DNA of 39,430 bases, from contig JAUVQS010000001.1 of assembly GCA_030598025.1 (NCBI GenBank), forward strand, positions 1 through 39,430, in the 5' to 3' direction. A program made the position numbers and the translations under genes. Origin of the DNA: Acidimicrobiia bacterium (GTDB lineage Bacteria; Actinomycetota; Acidimicrobiia; Spongiisociales; JAHEDJ01). Shown piece by piece: positions 23,329-30,439 of this stretch (the stretch's first letter is position 1; each line of letters opens with the position of its first letter). The notes under the pieces are model-generated. The model made no database searches and was not told where the DNA came from. It saw nothing but the letters and a program-made list of their open reading frames with translations.

Positions 23329-24348
23329 ATGGCAAAAGTCAGAGTGGGTATAGCAGGTTACGGCGTCATCGGACAAAGGTTGGCGACGGGAGCAGCTCGC
23401 CAGAAAGACATGGAACTGGTGGGGGTGGCCGATGTCGCTCCAACCCTGCCGGTTCGCGCCCTGGCGGAACGCGGGATGCCATTCCCCCTCTTCTCGGCCG
23501 TACCAGGCAGCGAAGTTGCTCTAGAAGCAGCAGGCATCCCCGTCGCGGGCGGGTTTGACGACTTGCTCGGCCGGGTCGACATCATGCTCGATGCCGCCCC
23601 AGGCGGCATCGGCGCCAAAAACAAGGCGAAGTATGTCGAGGCAGGCGTCAAGGCCGTATTCCAGGGCGGAGAGAGCGGCGAGGTTGCCGATGTGTTCTTC
23701 CACGGATACGCCAACTACGACAAGGGTTTGGGCCAGAACTACCTGAAGCTGACCTCGTGCAACACGACCGGCTTGATCCGAACGGTCCATTGGCTCGATC
23801 GGGCTGTCGGCATCGAGAAGGCGGCCATCACGATCATTCGTCGGGTAGCCGATCCCGGCGATACGCATCGTGGCCTGGTCGACTCGCTGCAGATGGAGGC
23901 AATCCCGAACCATCAGGCGGTCGACCTCATGAACATCATGCCTCACATCGACGCCACCGGGCTTCTAGTACACACCCCGGTTACGCATGGGCACATCATC
24001 ACGATCGTCGCCACACCCAAGACCAAGACCAATCCGGCCGAGGTGGTCGAGGCGTTCAAGGAGCATCCACGGATCAGGGTCGTACGCATTGCGGACGGAT
24101 TCACAACCAACACGTCGCTGTTCAACTACGCCCGTTTTCTTGGGAACGAGCGAGGCGATATGTACGAGGTCGGTCTCTTCGAGGAGACGGTCGGTATGTC
24201 CGGTGACGATGTCATGTTCGCCATCAATATCCCGCAAGAGTCTGTTGTGATCCCCGAGACGATCGACGGTGTGCGCGCCGCGATGCGAATGCAGGAGAGC
24301 CAGGAAGAAGCGGTTGGCTTGACGAACAAGTATCTCGGCATCGGCTGA
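23329..24348 (+). CDS. Type II (archaeal-type) glyceraldehyde-3-phosphate dehydrogenase-like protein
   Basis: A 339-residue NAD(P)-dependent aldehyde-phosphate dehydrogenase; the start has GAGGAGGAAAC before ATG. It matches the archaeal class: VRVGIAGYGVIGQRLA, LDAAPGGIGAKNKAKYVEAGVKAVFQGGE, and the catalytic cysteine in LTSCNTTGLIRT. Bacterial type I GAPDH has SCTTN instead. Downstream substrate segments differ from typical archaeal enzymes as I recall them: ADPGDTHRGLVDSLQ where KKGPINAIVP is usual, and IPNHQAVDL where VPSHHGPDV is usual. The catalytic-type His is kept. The enzyme should produce an acyl phosphate for the adjacent PGK-like kinase; its substrate may not be glyceraldehyde 3-phosphate. 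Confidence 0.88.
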   Translation: MAKVRVGIAGYGVIGQRLATGAARQKDMELVGVADVAPTLPVRALAERGMPFPLFSAVPGSEVALEAAGIPVAGGFDDLLGRVDIMLDAAPGGIGAKNKAKYVEAGVKAVFQGGESGEVADVFFHGYANYDKGLGQNYLKLTSCNTTGLIRTVHWLDRAVGIEKAAITIIRRVADPGDTHRGLVDSLQMEAIPNHQAVDLMNIMPHIDATGLLVHTPVTHGHIITIVATPKTKTNPAEVVEAFKEHPRIRVVRIADGFTTNTSLFNYARFLGNERGDMYEVGLFEETVGMSGDDVMFAINIPQESVVIPETIDGVRAAMRMQESQEEAVGLTNKYLGIG

Positions 24349-24363
24349 GTCGGAGGATAAGTC

Positions 24364-25608
24364 ATGAAGATCGCGTCGTTGGACGACTTCGATGTCCGCG
24401 GCTCTCGGGTCCTGCTCCGAGTTGACATCAACTCGCCGATCGATCCAGATACGGGACGGATCGCAGACGACAACCGCCTCAACATGAGCCTGCCGACGAT
24501 CATCGACCTGGCCGAAGCCGGTGCCCGATTGGTGATCATTGCCCATCAAGGCGACACGCTCGACTATCACAATCTTGTGTCACTCGCCGAACACGCCGAA
24601 GTTCTCACTGAGAAACTCGGCCGGCCGGTCTCATTCATCGATGACGTGGCGGGCCCGGCCGCCCGTGCTGTGATCGCAGATCTCGATGGCGGAGAGATTC
24701 TTCTCCTCGATAACCTGCGCTTTCTGACTGAAGAGGTTTCGACCTTTGAAAACGCGGTCAAGCTCACTGCGGCTGAGATGACCGGAACCTACCTGGTACG
24801 CAATCTCGCTCCGCTCTTCGACCTGTACGTCAATGATGCTTTCGCTGCGGCGCACCGAAACGCACCCTCGATGGTGGCCTTCCAGCAGCTGCTCCCATCC
24901 GCCGGCGGGCGTCTCCTGATCGATGAGGTGACGGCACTCCAAGGAGTGGCCGAAGACCCCGCTCGTCCGTGCGTGTTTGTGCTCGGAGGCCTGAAGATCT
25001 CTGACGCATTCTCGATGATGGACAAGATCCTCGCGGAAGGTACAGCAGACACGATCCTCACCGCGGGGATAACCGGCCAGATCATGCTGATGGCTGCCGG
25101 AAAGCGCCTTGGAGGGCCTTCGGAAGCCTTCATCCGAGATCGCTCGCTTGACGGCTTCATTCCCCAGGCCGCCGGCTATCTCGACCATTACGGCGATCGA
25201 ATCCGCATGCCGGTGGATGTCGCCGTGGACGAGAGTGGACGTCGGCGCGAGTTCGAGATCGACGAACTTCCTGCTGAGTCGATGATCGTGGATATCGGAT
25301 CACGCACAATCGACGAGTACCAGCGGGTCATCGGGTCGGCTGCGACGATCTTCGTCAACGGACCCGCTGGAGTCTATGAATCGGATATCGGCGCCGATGG
25401 CACGAGGTCGCTCTGGGAAGCAGTGGCCGCCGCATCCGGAGGGTCAATCATCGGAGGCGGCGATACAGTCGCAAGCGCCCGCCGCTTCATCGATGTTGGC
25501 GAAGTCGGCTTCGTTTCGACAGGAGGAGGAGCCCTCATCCGCTTCCTCAGCGGTCAACCATTACCCCTTCTGAAAGCCATGGAGGAAGCCGAGCAACGCC
25601 GGGAGTGA
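24364..25608 (+). CDS. Archaeal-type phosphoglycerate kinase-like protein
   Basis: A 414-residue acyl-phosphate:ADP phosphotransferase-type protein; GGAGGATAAGTC precedes the ATG. The archaeal form is shown by LLRVDINSPIDPDTGRIADDNRL, LLLDNLRFLTEE, VNDAFAAAHRNAPSMVAFQ and the C-terminal GGGDTVASAR and STGGGALIRFLSG. Conserved 3-phosphoglycerate contacts are mostly kept (VDIN, DDNR, LRF, AHR, and His of AHQ). However, the H-x-G/S-R-P motif reads HQGDT, so the phosphate-binding Arg is replaced by Asp. That change suggests another substrate or lost glycolytic activity. It sits directly after the GAPDH-like gene (15-bp gap) and overlaps the next gene by GTGA. Confidence 0.9.
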   Translation: MKIASLDDFDVRGSRVLLRVDINSPIDPDTGRIADDNRLNMSLPTIIDLAEAGARLVIIAHQGDTLDYHNLVSLAEHAEVLTEKLGRPVSFIDDVAGPAARAVIADLDGGEILLLDNLRFLTEEVSTFENAVKLTAAEMTGTYLVRNLAPLFDLYVNDAFAAAHRNAPSMVAFQQLLPSAGGRLLIDEVTALQGVAEDPARPCVFVLGGLKISDAFSMMDKILAEGTADTILTAGITGQIMLMAAGKRLGGPSEAFIRDRSLDGFIPQAAGYLDHYGDRIRMPVDVAVDESGRRREFEIDELPAESMIVDIGSRTIDEYQRVIGSAATIFVNGPAGVYESDIGADGTRSLWEAVAAASGGSIIGGGDTVASARRFIDVGEVGFVSTGGGALIRFLSGQPLPLLKAMEEAEQRRE

Positions 25609-26129
25609 CTTTGCCGTCGACAGAGCCAGGCAACAACGCAGCGGCCGCAATCGCCCTTGCCAGAAGTCTGTTCCTCCGCGACGACAGTTACTACGGGTGT
25701 GCCGAAGCTTCGTTGGTGACTCTGCAGCAGGTCTTTGACCTTCCCAACCCGGCAGACTCTTCTTCCGCGGTGGCACTGAATGGCGGGATCGCCTACTCAG
25801 GGAGCATGTGCGGAGCATTGACCGGAGCCGCGATGGCCCTCGGCCGTCTGGCCGAACAACGCCTTCCGGACCACCACCAGGCAAAGACGGTGGCTCGCTC
25901 GCTCACCGAGATTCTGATTCGCGATTTTGCCGACGAGTTCTCAGGGCACAACTGTTCCGACCTCATCGACTACGACATCTCAATTCCCGAGCAGCACGAG
26001 GCGTTCATAGACAGCGGAGTCTGGCGCGAGAGTTGCATGAGGCAGGTTGAGTTCACGGTTTCTAGGCTGACCGCACTCGCAGACGAGAAGGTCTGGGAGA
26101 AGACGGTTTCACAGACTCTCGCCAAGTAG
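25605..26129 (+). CDS. C_GCAxxG_C_C family putative redox-active protein
   Basis: A 174-residue cytosolic protein of the Cys-rich C_GCAxxG_C_C family, start GTG overlapping the PGK-like stop (GTGA). The family cysteines are visible in YYGCAEASL, GGIAYSGSMCGALTGAAMALG, GHNCSDLIDYD and WRESCMRQVEFT. Family members are thought to bind a cofactor or metal cluster and often sit beside oxidoreductases; no activity is established that I can name. Translational coupling to the PGK-like gene suggests a role in the same pathway, perhaps as an electron carrier or accessory factor (inference). Confidence 0.85.
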   Translation: MTLPSTEPGNNAAAAIALARSLFLRDDSYYGCAEASLVTLQQVFDLPNPADSSSAVALNGGIAYSGSMCGALTGAAMALGRLAEQRLPDHHQAKTVARSLTEILIRDFADEFSGHNCSDLIDYDISIPEQHEAFIDSGVWRESCMRQVEFTVSRLTALADEKVWEKTVSQTLAK

Positions 26130-26241
26130 GCAGCCCACAGACGATTCCATCGATCGAGCCTGAAATCATAGGCCAAGACCACCACGTCGGACCAGGTTTT
26201 CCGGGCTGAATCGAGAGTTCTCGAGACCTCCTCTCGCTCGG

Positions 26242-26291
26242 TTGGAGCGGCCGATTTCCCCTAGTATCGTGAATACTCGATAATCGATGAT
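26242..26291 (+). promoter_or_regulatory. Promoter/operator of the cupin-transketolase operon
   Basis: -35 TTGGAG (26242-26247), a 17-bp spacer, -10 TATCGT (26265-26270), then the operator TCGATAATCGAT (26277-26288), placed over the expected transcription start. An additional inverted repeat AGTAT-CGTGA-ATACT (26263-26277) overlaps the -10. The arrangement parallels the PPDK-like promoter: there the -10 is followed by CAGAATAA and then TCGATTATCGA, here by GAATAC and then TCGATAATCGA. Confidence 0.6.
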
Positions 26292-26331
26292 CCGGCCGGG
26301 TTAGGTCGCCGGCGGGGCATGGAGGGCGCTA

Positions 26332-26697
26332 ATGAAGCTCACAGCCGTCAAGAGGGAAGACGCCCGGGTTTTCAAGCTCCCGGGTCGCGATTGGTTGCAC
26401 TACATCGGACCCGAAATCAACGGAGCTCAGAACCTGACCATCGGGTTTTCGGTGTTTCCGCCTGATTCGGCTCCCGAAGGACACGTGCACCCCACACAGG
26501 AAGAGTGCATCTACATCATCTCCGGACGTGGTGAACTAGTCACGCCGGATGGCACCGTGGTCCTGGAGCCCGGCACCTGCGTCTACATCCCGGTCGGTTT
26601 GCACCATCAGACCGTTTCGCACGGCCCGGGAGACCTGGAGATGGTGACCTCCTTCTCCCCGCCGGTGATTCCCGGCTCCTATGAGGACGACGACTGA
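26332..26697 (+). CDS. Cupin-domain protein
   Basis: A 121-residue single-domain cupin; GGAGGGCGCTA precedes the ATG. Cupin motif 1 is GHVHPTQEECIYIISGRG (two His and one Glu as metal ligands). Motif 2 includes GTCVYIPVGLHHQTVSH with the fourth ligand His. Small cupins of this kind act as sugar-phosphate isomerases, lyases or ligand-binding factors. It is the first gene of an operon with the split transketolase 18 bp downstream and lies under the shared operator. A role in isomerising or binding the transketolase substrate is possible but not shown. Confidence 0.85.
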   Translation: MKLTAVKREDARVFKLPGRDWLHYIGPEINGAQNLTIGFSVFPPDSAPEGHVHPTQEECIYIISGRGELVTPDGTVVLEPGTCVYIPVGLHHQTVSHGPGDLEMVTSFSPPVIPGSYEDDD

Positions 26698-26715
26698 AGG
26701 GCAACAGGTAGACAT

Positions 26716-27585
26716 ATGACGCAGACCATCGCCAAAGGCCCCGAGGAACTGGCGGATATCGCCCGTCGGGCACGCATCCAGATTCTCGACGCCGTCGCTC
26801 ACGCCAAAGGCGGACATGTGGGAGGCCCGTACTCGGCGGCCGACATGCTGGCCGCCCTGTACTTCGACATCCTGAACATCCGACCGGACGAACCTGACTG
26901 GCCCGAGCGGGATCGATTCGTTCTGTCCAAAGGACATAGCTCCATAGCCCTCTACACGATGCTGGCTTTGCGTGGCTACTTCCCGGTGGAGGAACTCCGC
27001 ACTTTCGACGCGATCAACTCCCGGCTCCAGGGGCACCCCGACGTGACCATTACCCCCGGCATCGACATGTCCTCCGGTTCGCTGGGCCTCGGGTTCTCCG
27101 GTGCTCTCGGCATGGCCCTCGGCGCCAAGGCGCAGGGCAAGGATTTCATGACATACGTCATGCTCGGTGACGGGGAGTGCAACGAGGGAGTCGTTTGGGA
27201 AGGAGCCCACGTCGGCGCTCGGTACGGTCTGGACAATCTGATCGCCATCATCGACCACAACAAACTCCAGCAGTTCGGGTGGAGAGGCGAGACCGTGGCC
27301 GAACGGATCACTCCCTATACCGACAACCAGCTTGCCGATCGGTGGCGAGCGTTCGGTTGGCACGTGCTGGAGGTCGATGGGCATGACATCGCTGCCTTTC
27401 TGACCACCATGGACGATGCCAAGGCCGTTGTCGGTAGCCCGGTAGCGGTCGTCGCTCACACCATCAAGGGCAAGGGCGTTTCCTACATGGAAGGCGACTA
27501 CACCTGGCACAGCAAGGTGCCGACCGATGAGCAGTTCGCCATAGCCATGCATGAGCTTGGGGCAGATAGCGGAGGCGAGCAATGA
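26716..27585 (+). CDS. Transketolase, N-terminal (thiamine-diphosphate-binding) subunit
   Basis: A 289-residue subunit of a two-gene transketolase. It holds the ThDP pyrophosphate/Mg site GDGECNEGVVWEGAHVGARYGLDNLIAIIDHNKLQ (GDG...N pattern). Other landmarks are GGHVGGPYSAADMLAALYF, LSKGHSSIALY and GHPDVTITPGIDMSSGSLGLG. The C-terminal subunit's ATG overlaps its stop (ATGA at 27582-27585), ensuring equal synthesis. The complex transfers two-carbon ketol units between sugar phosphates or related acceptors. Its place beside a cupin, SDR and metallohydrolase suggests a catabolic rather than housekeeping enzyme. Confidence 0.93.
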   Translation: MTQTIAKGPEELADIARRARIQILDAVAHAKGGHVGGPYSAADMLAALYFDILNIRPDEPDWPERDRFVLSKGHSSIALYTMLALRGYFPVEELRTFDAINSRLQGHPDVTITPGIDMSSGSLGLGFSGALGMALGAKAQGKDFMTYVMLGDGECNEGVVWEGAHVGARYGLDNLIAIIDHNKLQQFGWRGETVAERITPYTDNQLADRWRAFGWHVLEVDGHDIAAFLTTMDDAKAVVGSPVAVVAHTIKGKGVSYMEGDYTWHSKVPTDEQFAIAMHELGADSGGEQ

Positions 27586-28526
27586 GCACCCTCACCCCCG
27601 GCAAAGCTCTTCGAGTCGCATTCGGCGAGACAATCACCGAGCTGGCCAGAACGGACCTGAGGATCGTCGTGCTCGACGGAGATACCGGAAGTTCCACGCG
27701 CACCGACATCTTTGAGAACGAGCATCCCGACCGATTCTTCCAAATGGGCATCACCGAGCAAAACATGCTTGGAATGGCCGCAGGAATGGCCACGCTCGGC
27801 TTGATTCCGATCGTGAGCACGTTCTCATGCTTCATCGTCTCGAGAGCGCACGACTCCATCCGTGTTCTGATCGCCCAACCAAAGCTGAATGTCAAACTCA
27901 TGGGTGGATACGCAGGCCTGCTGGCCGGAATGACCGGCAAGACCCACCTGATGTTCGACGACGTCTCGATCATGCGCTCCATGGCCAACATGACGGTGGT
28001 TGCCCCGGCCGACGAGATCGAAACCCGACAAGCCCTGAAAGCGATCATCGACTACCCGGGTCCTGTCTATTTCAGGCTCACCCGGCCCAACTCCCCAATC
28101 ATCTTCGATGACGACTCCCGATTCGAAGTCGGCAAAGCTGTGGTGGTCCGCCAAGGTTCCGACGTCACGGTGTTCTCCTCTGGAACCCAAACAGCCCGCG
28201 CGTTTGAGGCAGCTGAGATCCTGGCCGGAGAGGGCATCGACGTGCACCTGGTTCACGTACCCACGATCAAACCCCTTGACGTCGAGGCAATCGTTGCCGA
28301 GGCCCGGAGAACCGGCCGTGTCGTGACCACAGAGGAACACACCATCGTCGGCGGGCTTGGCGGTGCTATCGCTGAAACGCTGGGTGAGCACGCTCCGCTA
28401 CCGATACGGCGTCACGGATTGCAGGACGTATTCGGCGAGTCGGGTCCCGACGACGCTCTCCTCGAGAAGTACGGCATCTCGCCGGAGAAGACGGCAGACG
28501 CGATCAGAGAATTCGTACAGAGTTGA
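27582..28526 (+). CDS. Transketolase, C-terminal subunit
   Basis: A 314-residue partner with the pyrimidine-binding and C-terminal domains. The ThDP-activating Glu is in FFQMGITEQNMLGMAAGMATLG. The segment corresponding to the usual GEDGxTHQ substrate/cofactor loop reads GMTGKTHLMFDD: the THx is kept but Glu-Asp is lost. PGPVYFRLTRPNSP and the C-terminal ITTEEH-like VVTTEEHTIVGGLGGAIAE are standard. The altered loop hints at a donor or acceptor differing from that of housekeeping transketolase. It is followed by a 35-bp gap with a small CCGGG/CCCGG hairpin before the SDR gene. Confidence 0.92.
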   Translation: MSTLTPGKALRVAFGETITELARTDLRIVVLDGDTGSSTRTDIFENEHPDRFFQMGITEQNMLGMAAGMATLGLIPIVSTFSCFIVSRAHDSIRVLIAQPKLNVKLMGGYAGLLAGMTGKTHLMFDDVSIMRSMANMTVVAPADEIETRQALKAIIDYPGPVYFRLTRPNSPIIFDDDSRFEVGKAVVVRQGSDVTVFSSGTQTARAFEAAEILAGEGIDVHLVHVPTIKPLDVEAIVAEARRTGRVVTTEEHTIVGGLGGAIAETLGEHAPLPIRRHGLQDVFGESGPDDALLEKYGISPEKTADAIREFVQS

Positions 28527-28561
28527 TGACCACCCCGGGCTAGAACCCGGAAAGGATTGAG

Positions 28562-29347
28562 ATGAGCCAGACTGACATGTTCCGACTGGATGGGAAGGTC
28601 GCCTTCATCCCGGGCGGCAGCGGCGGGATCGGATCCACGTTGGCGGCCGGCGTATGCGAGGCAGGCGCCAAGATAGCAGTGGTCGATCGCGACGGTGACG
28701 GACTGGAGCGAACCTGCAGCCTCATGCGAGAAGCAGGTTCGGAACCGCTGGCGATCGCGGCGGACCTCACAAAGAAGGAGGAGGCCGAGCGAGCGGTGGC
28801 CGAGACCATGGATCGCTTCGGCCGGCTCGACATCATTATCAACGCCATCGGAGGCGGGGCAGGCAAGGTGCTGTTCGAGGCCCAGGAGTACCCGGAACCC
28901 GAATGGGATTGGATCATGGACTTGAACCTGACGAGCACACTGCTCGCCAATCAGGCAGCCGTGAAGGCCATGATCCAGGGCGGACGAGGGGGCAAGGTAG
29001 TGAACATCTCCTCAGTCCGCGGTCAACTCGGCATCAATGCCGGGTACTCGGCATACGTTGCGGCCAAGGGAGCTATCAACTCGTTGACTCGCCAGTGGGC
29101 GACCGAGTGGGCCAAGCACGGCATCACCGTCAATGCGATCGCGCCTACTTTCGTGGACACCCCGCAGGTGGCCATGCTGCTCGACGACCCGGCCTTCAAA
29201 GCCGGAGTGGTAGGTCGCATTCCTTTGGGTCGAGTTGGTGAGACGAGCGATCTTCTTGGCCCTGTCTTGTTGTTCTGCTCCGAGGCGTCCGCATTCATTA
29301 CCGGGCAAATCCTCACCATCGACGGCGGACTAACCGCTACCCAGTAG
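28562..29347 (+). CDS. Short-chain dehydrogenase/reductase (SDR)
   Basis: A 261-residue classical SDR; GGAAAGGATTGAG precedes the ATG. The cofactor motif is IPGGSGGIGSTLAAG (a GxxxGxG variant). An acidic residue after beta-2 (VVDRDGD) favours NAD. The NAIGG segment replaces NNAG, the active-site Ser is in NISSVRG, and YSAYVAAKGAINSLTRQ supplies YxxxK. The C-terminus SEASAFITGQILTIDGG is standard. It lies in the transketolase operon, 13 bp before the metallohydrolase gene. It probably oxidises or reduces a sugar or hydroxyacid intermediate; the substrate is unknown. Confidence 0.92.
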   Translation: MSQTDMFRLDGKVAFIPGGSGGIGSTLAAGVCEAGAKIAVVDRDGDGLERTCSLMREAGSEPLAIAADLTKKEEAERAVAETMDRFGRLDIIINAIGGGAGKVLFEAQEYPEPEWDWIMDLNLTSTLLANQAAVKAMIQGGRGGKVVNISSVRGQLGINAGYSAYVAAKGAINSLTRQWATEWAKHGITVNAIAPTFVDTPQVAMLLDDPAFKAGVVGRIPLGRVGETSDLLGPVLLFCSEASAFITGQILTIDGGLTATQ

Positions 29348-29360
29348 CCAGGAGGCATTC

Positions 29361-30212
29361 ATGCAGAATGTGACACCCAACATCTTCACCGAGACCAAGG
29401 TTCGCGGTTGCAACCCGAGTTACGTCACCACCTCCGATGGGGTCGTAGTAATCGACACCCCGCAACTGCCCACGAAAGCCGTGCAGATGCGCAAGGATGC
29501 GGAGTCGCAGGGGCCGATTCGCTACCTGATCAACACAGAACATCATGTCGATCACATCTTCGGCAACTACTACTTCAAGGGCTCAGGGACAGTCGTCCAC
29601 CACCAGGGTGTATACGACAACTTCATGGTCGTCGGCCCTGAACTGGACCCGTTTGCATACGCGAAGGAAGCTCTTCCGACAGACGATCCTGACGGTGAGG
29701 CGATCTTTCCGGACCGCGACGAGTATTACGAAGATCCGAACAAAGGGCAGCTGGTTTTCAGCGGCGACTTGACCTTGCGAGTGGGTGGTCACACGTTTGA
29801 ACTCATCCACACGCCGGGCCACACTCCCGGTCAGGTGGCCGTGTACGTACCCGAAGAGCGGGCCGTATTCACCGGAGACACCATATTCAGCGAGTGCCAG
29901 ACTTGGCTGATGACTTCGAACGTCGATGAATGGCTGGCGGCTTTGGAAGTAATCCGCGAACTCGATGTTGACTACGTGGTCCCCGGTCATGGCCCGATCA
30001 CTACGAAGGAGTACCTGAGTGTTCAGCGCTCGATGCTGATGGAGTGGAAGACGGCTGTTGCCGTGGCGATCGCGAAGGGTTGGTCTCGCGAGGAAACTGT
30101 TGAACGAGTCCATTTCAAGGACCGCTACCCGGTCGACATTGGCCAGGAGTACATGATGGATTACATCAACGAGTACAACGCCGGGTCGCTCTACGACAAA
30201 CTGACCGCGTGA
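29361..30212 (+). CDS. Metallo-beta-lactamase-fold hydrolase with ExHxDH variant site
   Basis: A 283-residue MBL-fold protein with no signal peptide; AGGAGGCATTC precedes the ATG. The metal motif, normally THxHxDH, reads NTEHHVDHIFG, so the first His is Glu. The other ligands look normal: His in IHTPGHTPGQ, Asp in VFTGDTIF and His in YVVPGHGPI. Glu at this position is known in some subclass-B3 variants, so the site may still bind two metals. It is last in the cupin-transketolase-SDR operon, where an ester, lactone or thioester hydrolase would fit. The unusual C-terminus includes REETVERVHFKDRYPVDIGQ. Confidence 0.87.
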   Translation: MQNVTPNIFTETKVRGCNPSYVTTSDGVVVIDTPQLPTKAVQMRKDAESQGPIRYLINTEHHVDHIFGNYYFKGSGTVVHHQGVYDNFMVVGPELDPFAYAKEALPTDDPDGEAIFPDRDEYYEDPNKGQLVFSGDLTLRVGGHTFELIHTPGHTPGQVAVYVPEERAVFTGDTIFSECQTWLMTSNVDEWLAALEVIRELDVDYVVPGHGPITTKEYLSVQRSMLMEWKTAVAVAIAKGWSREETVERVHFKDRYPVDIGQEYMMDYINEYNAGSLYDKLTA

Positions 30213-30403
30213 CCCTGTCGTTCTAGCATGCGCTGCGGCCGTCTCCATCGCTCCCCCCGCGGGGTGATTTGTCGCGAGATGGTGCGACACCTGAAGATTC
30301 GGCTGTGCCGGGGTCGAGGTTTCCAGACCTGTCGGCACCCACTCCCCCCGCCGCTGGCGGTGGGAGAAACGCTGAAGTTGCCTGTCGTCCTGCCTACCGA
30401 ACG

Positions 30404-30428
30404 TGTCGCACAATCGCCAAATGCGACA
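30404..30428. promoter_or_regulatory. Inverted repeat TGTCGCA-N11-TGCGACA upstream of MFS gene
   Basis: Perfect 7-bp arms at 30404-30410 and 30422-30428 lie just before the MFS ribosome site. A related GGTGCGACACC is at 30281-30291. The 227-bp gap also holds a GC-rich hairpin (CTCCCCCCGCC/GGCGGTGGGAG, 30342-30366). This may be an operator or an mRNA hairpin; nothing else recognisable is in this gap. Confidence 0.4.
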
Positions 30429-30439
30429 GGGAATTCGGA

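Noticed and set aside
26536..27582. A 348-codon minus-strand frame opposite the cupin and transketolase genes
   Set aside because: It is antisense to clear transketolase motifs and has no domain of its own.
30213..30439. A tRNA or small RNA gene in the gap before the MFS gene
   Set aside because: No cloverleaf, anticodon stem or T-loop sequence can be found; the stems seen are simple inverted repeats.
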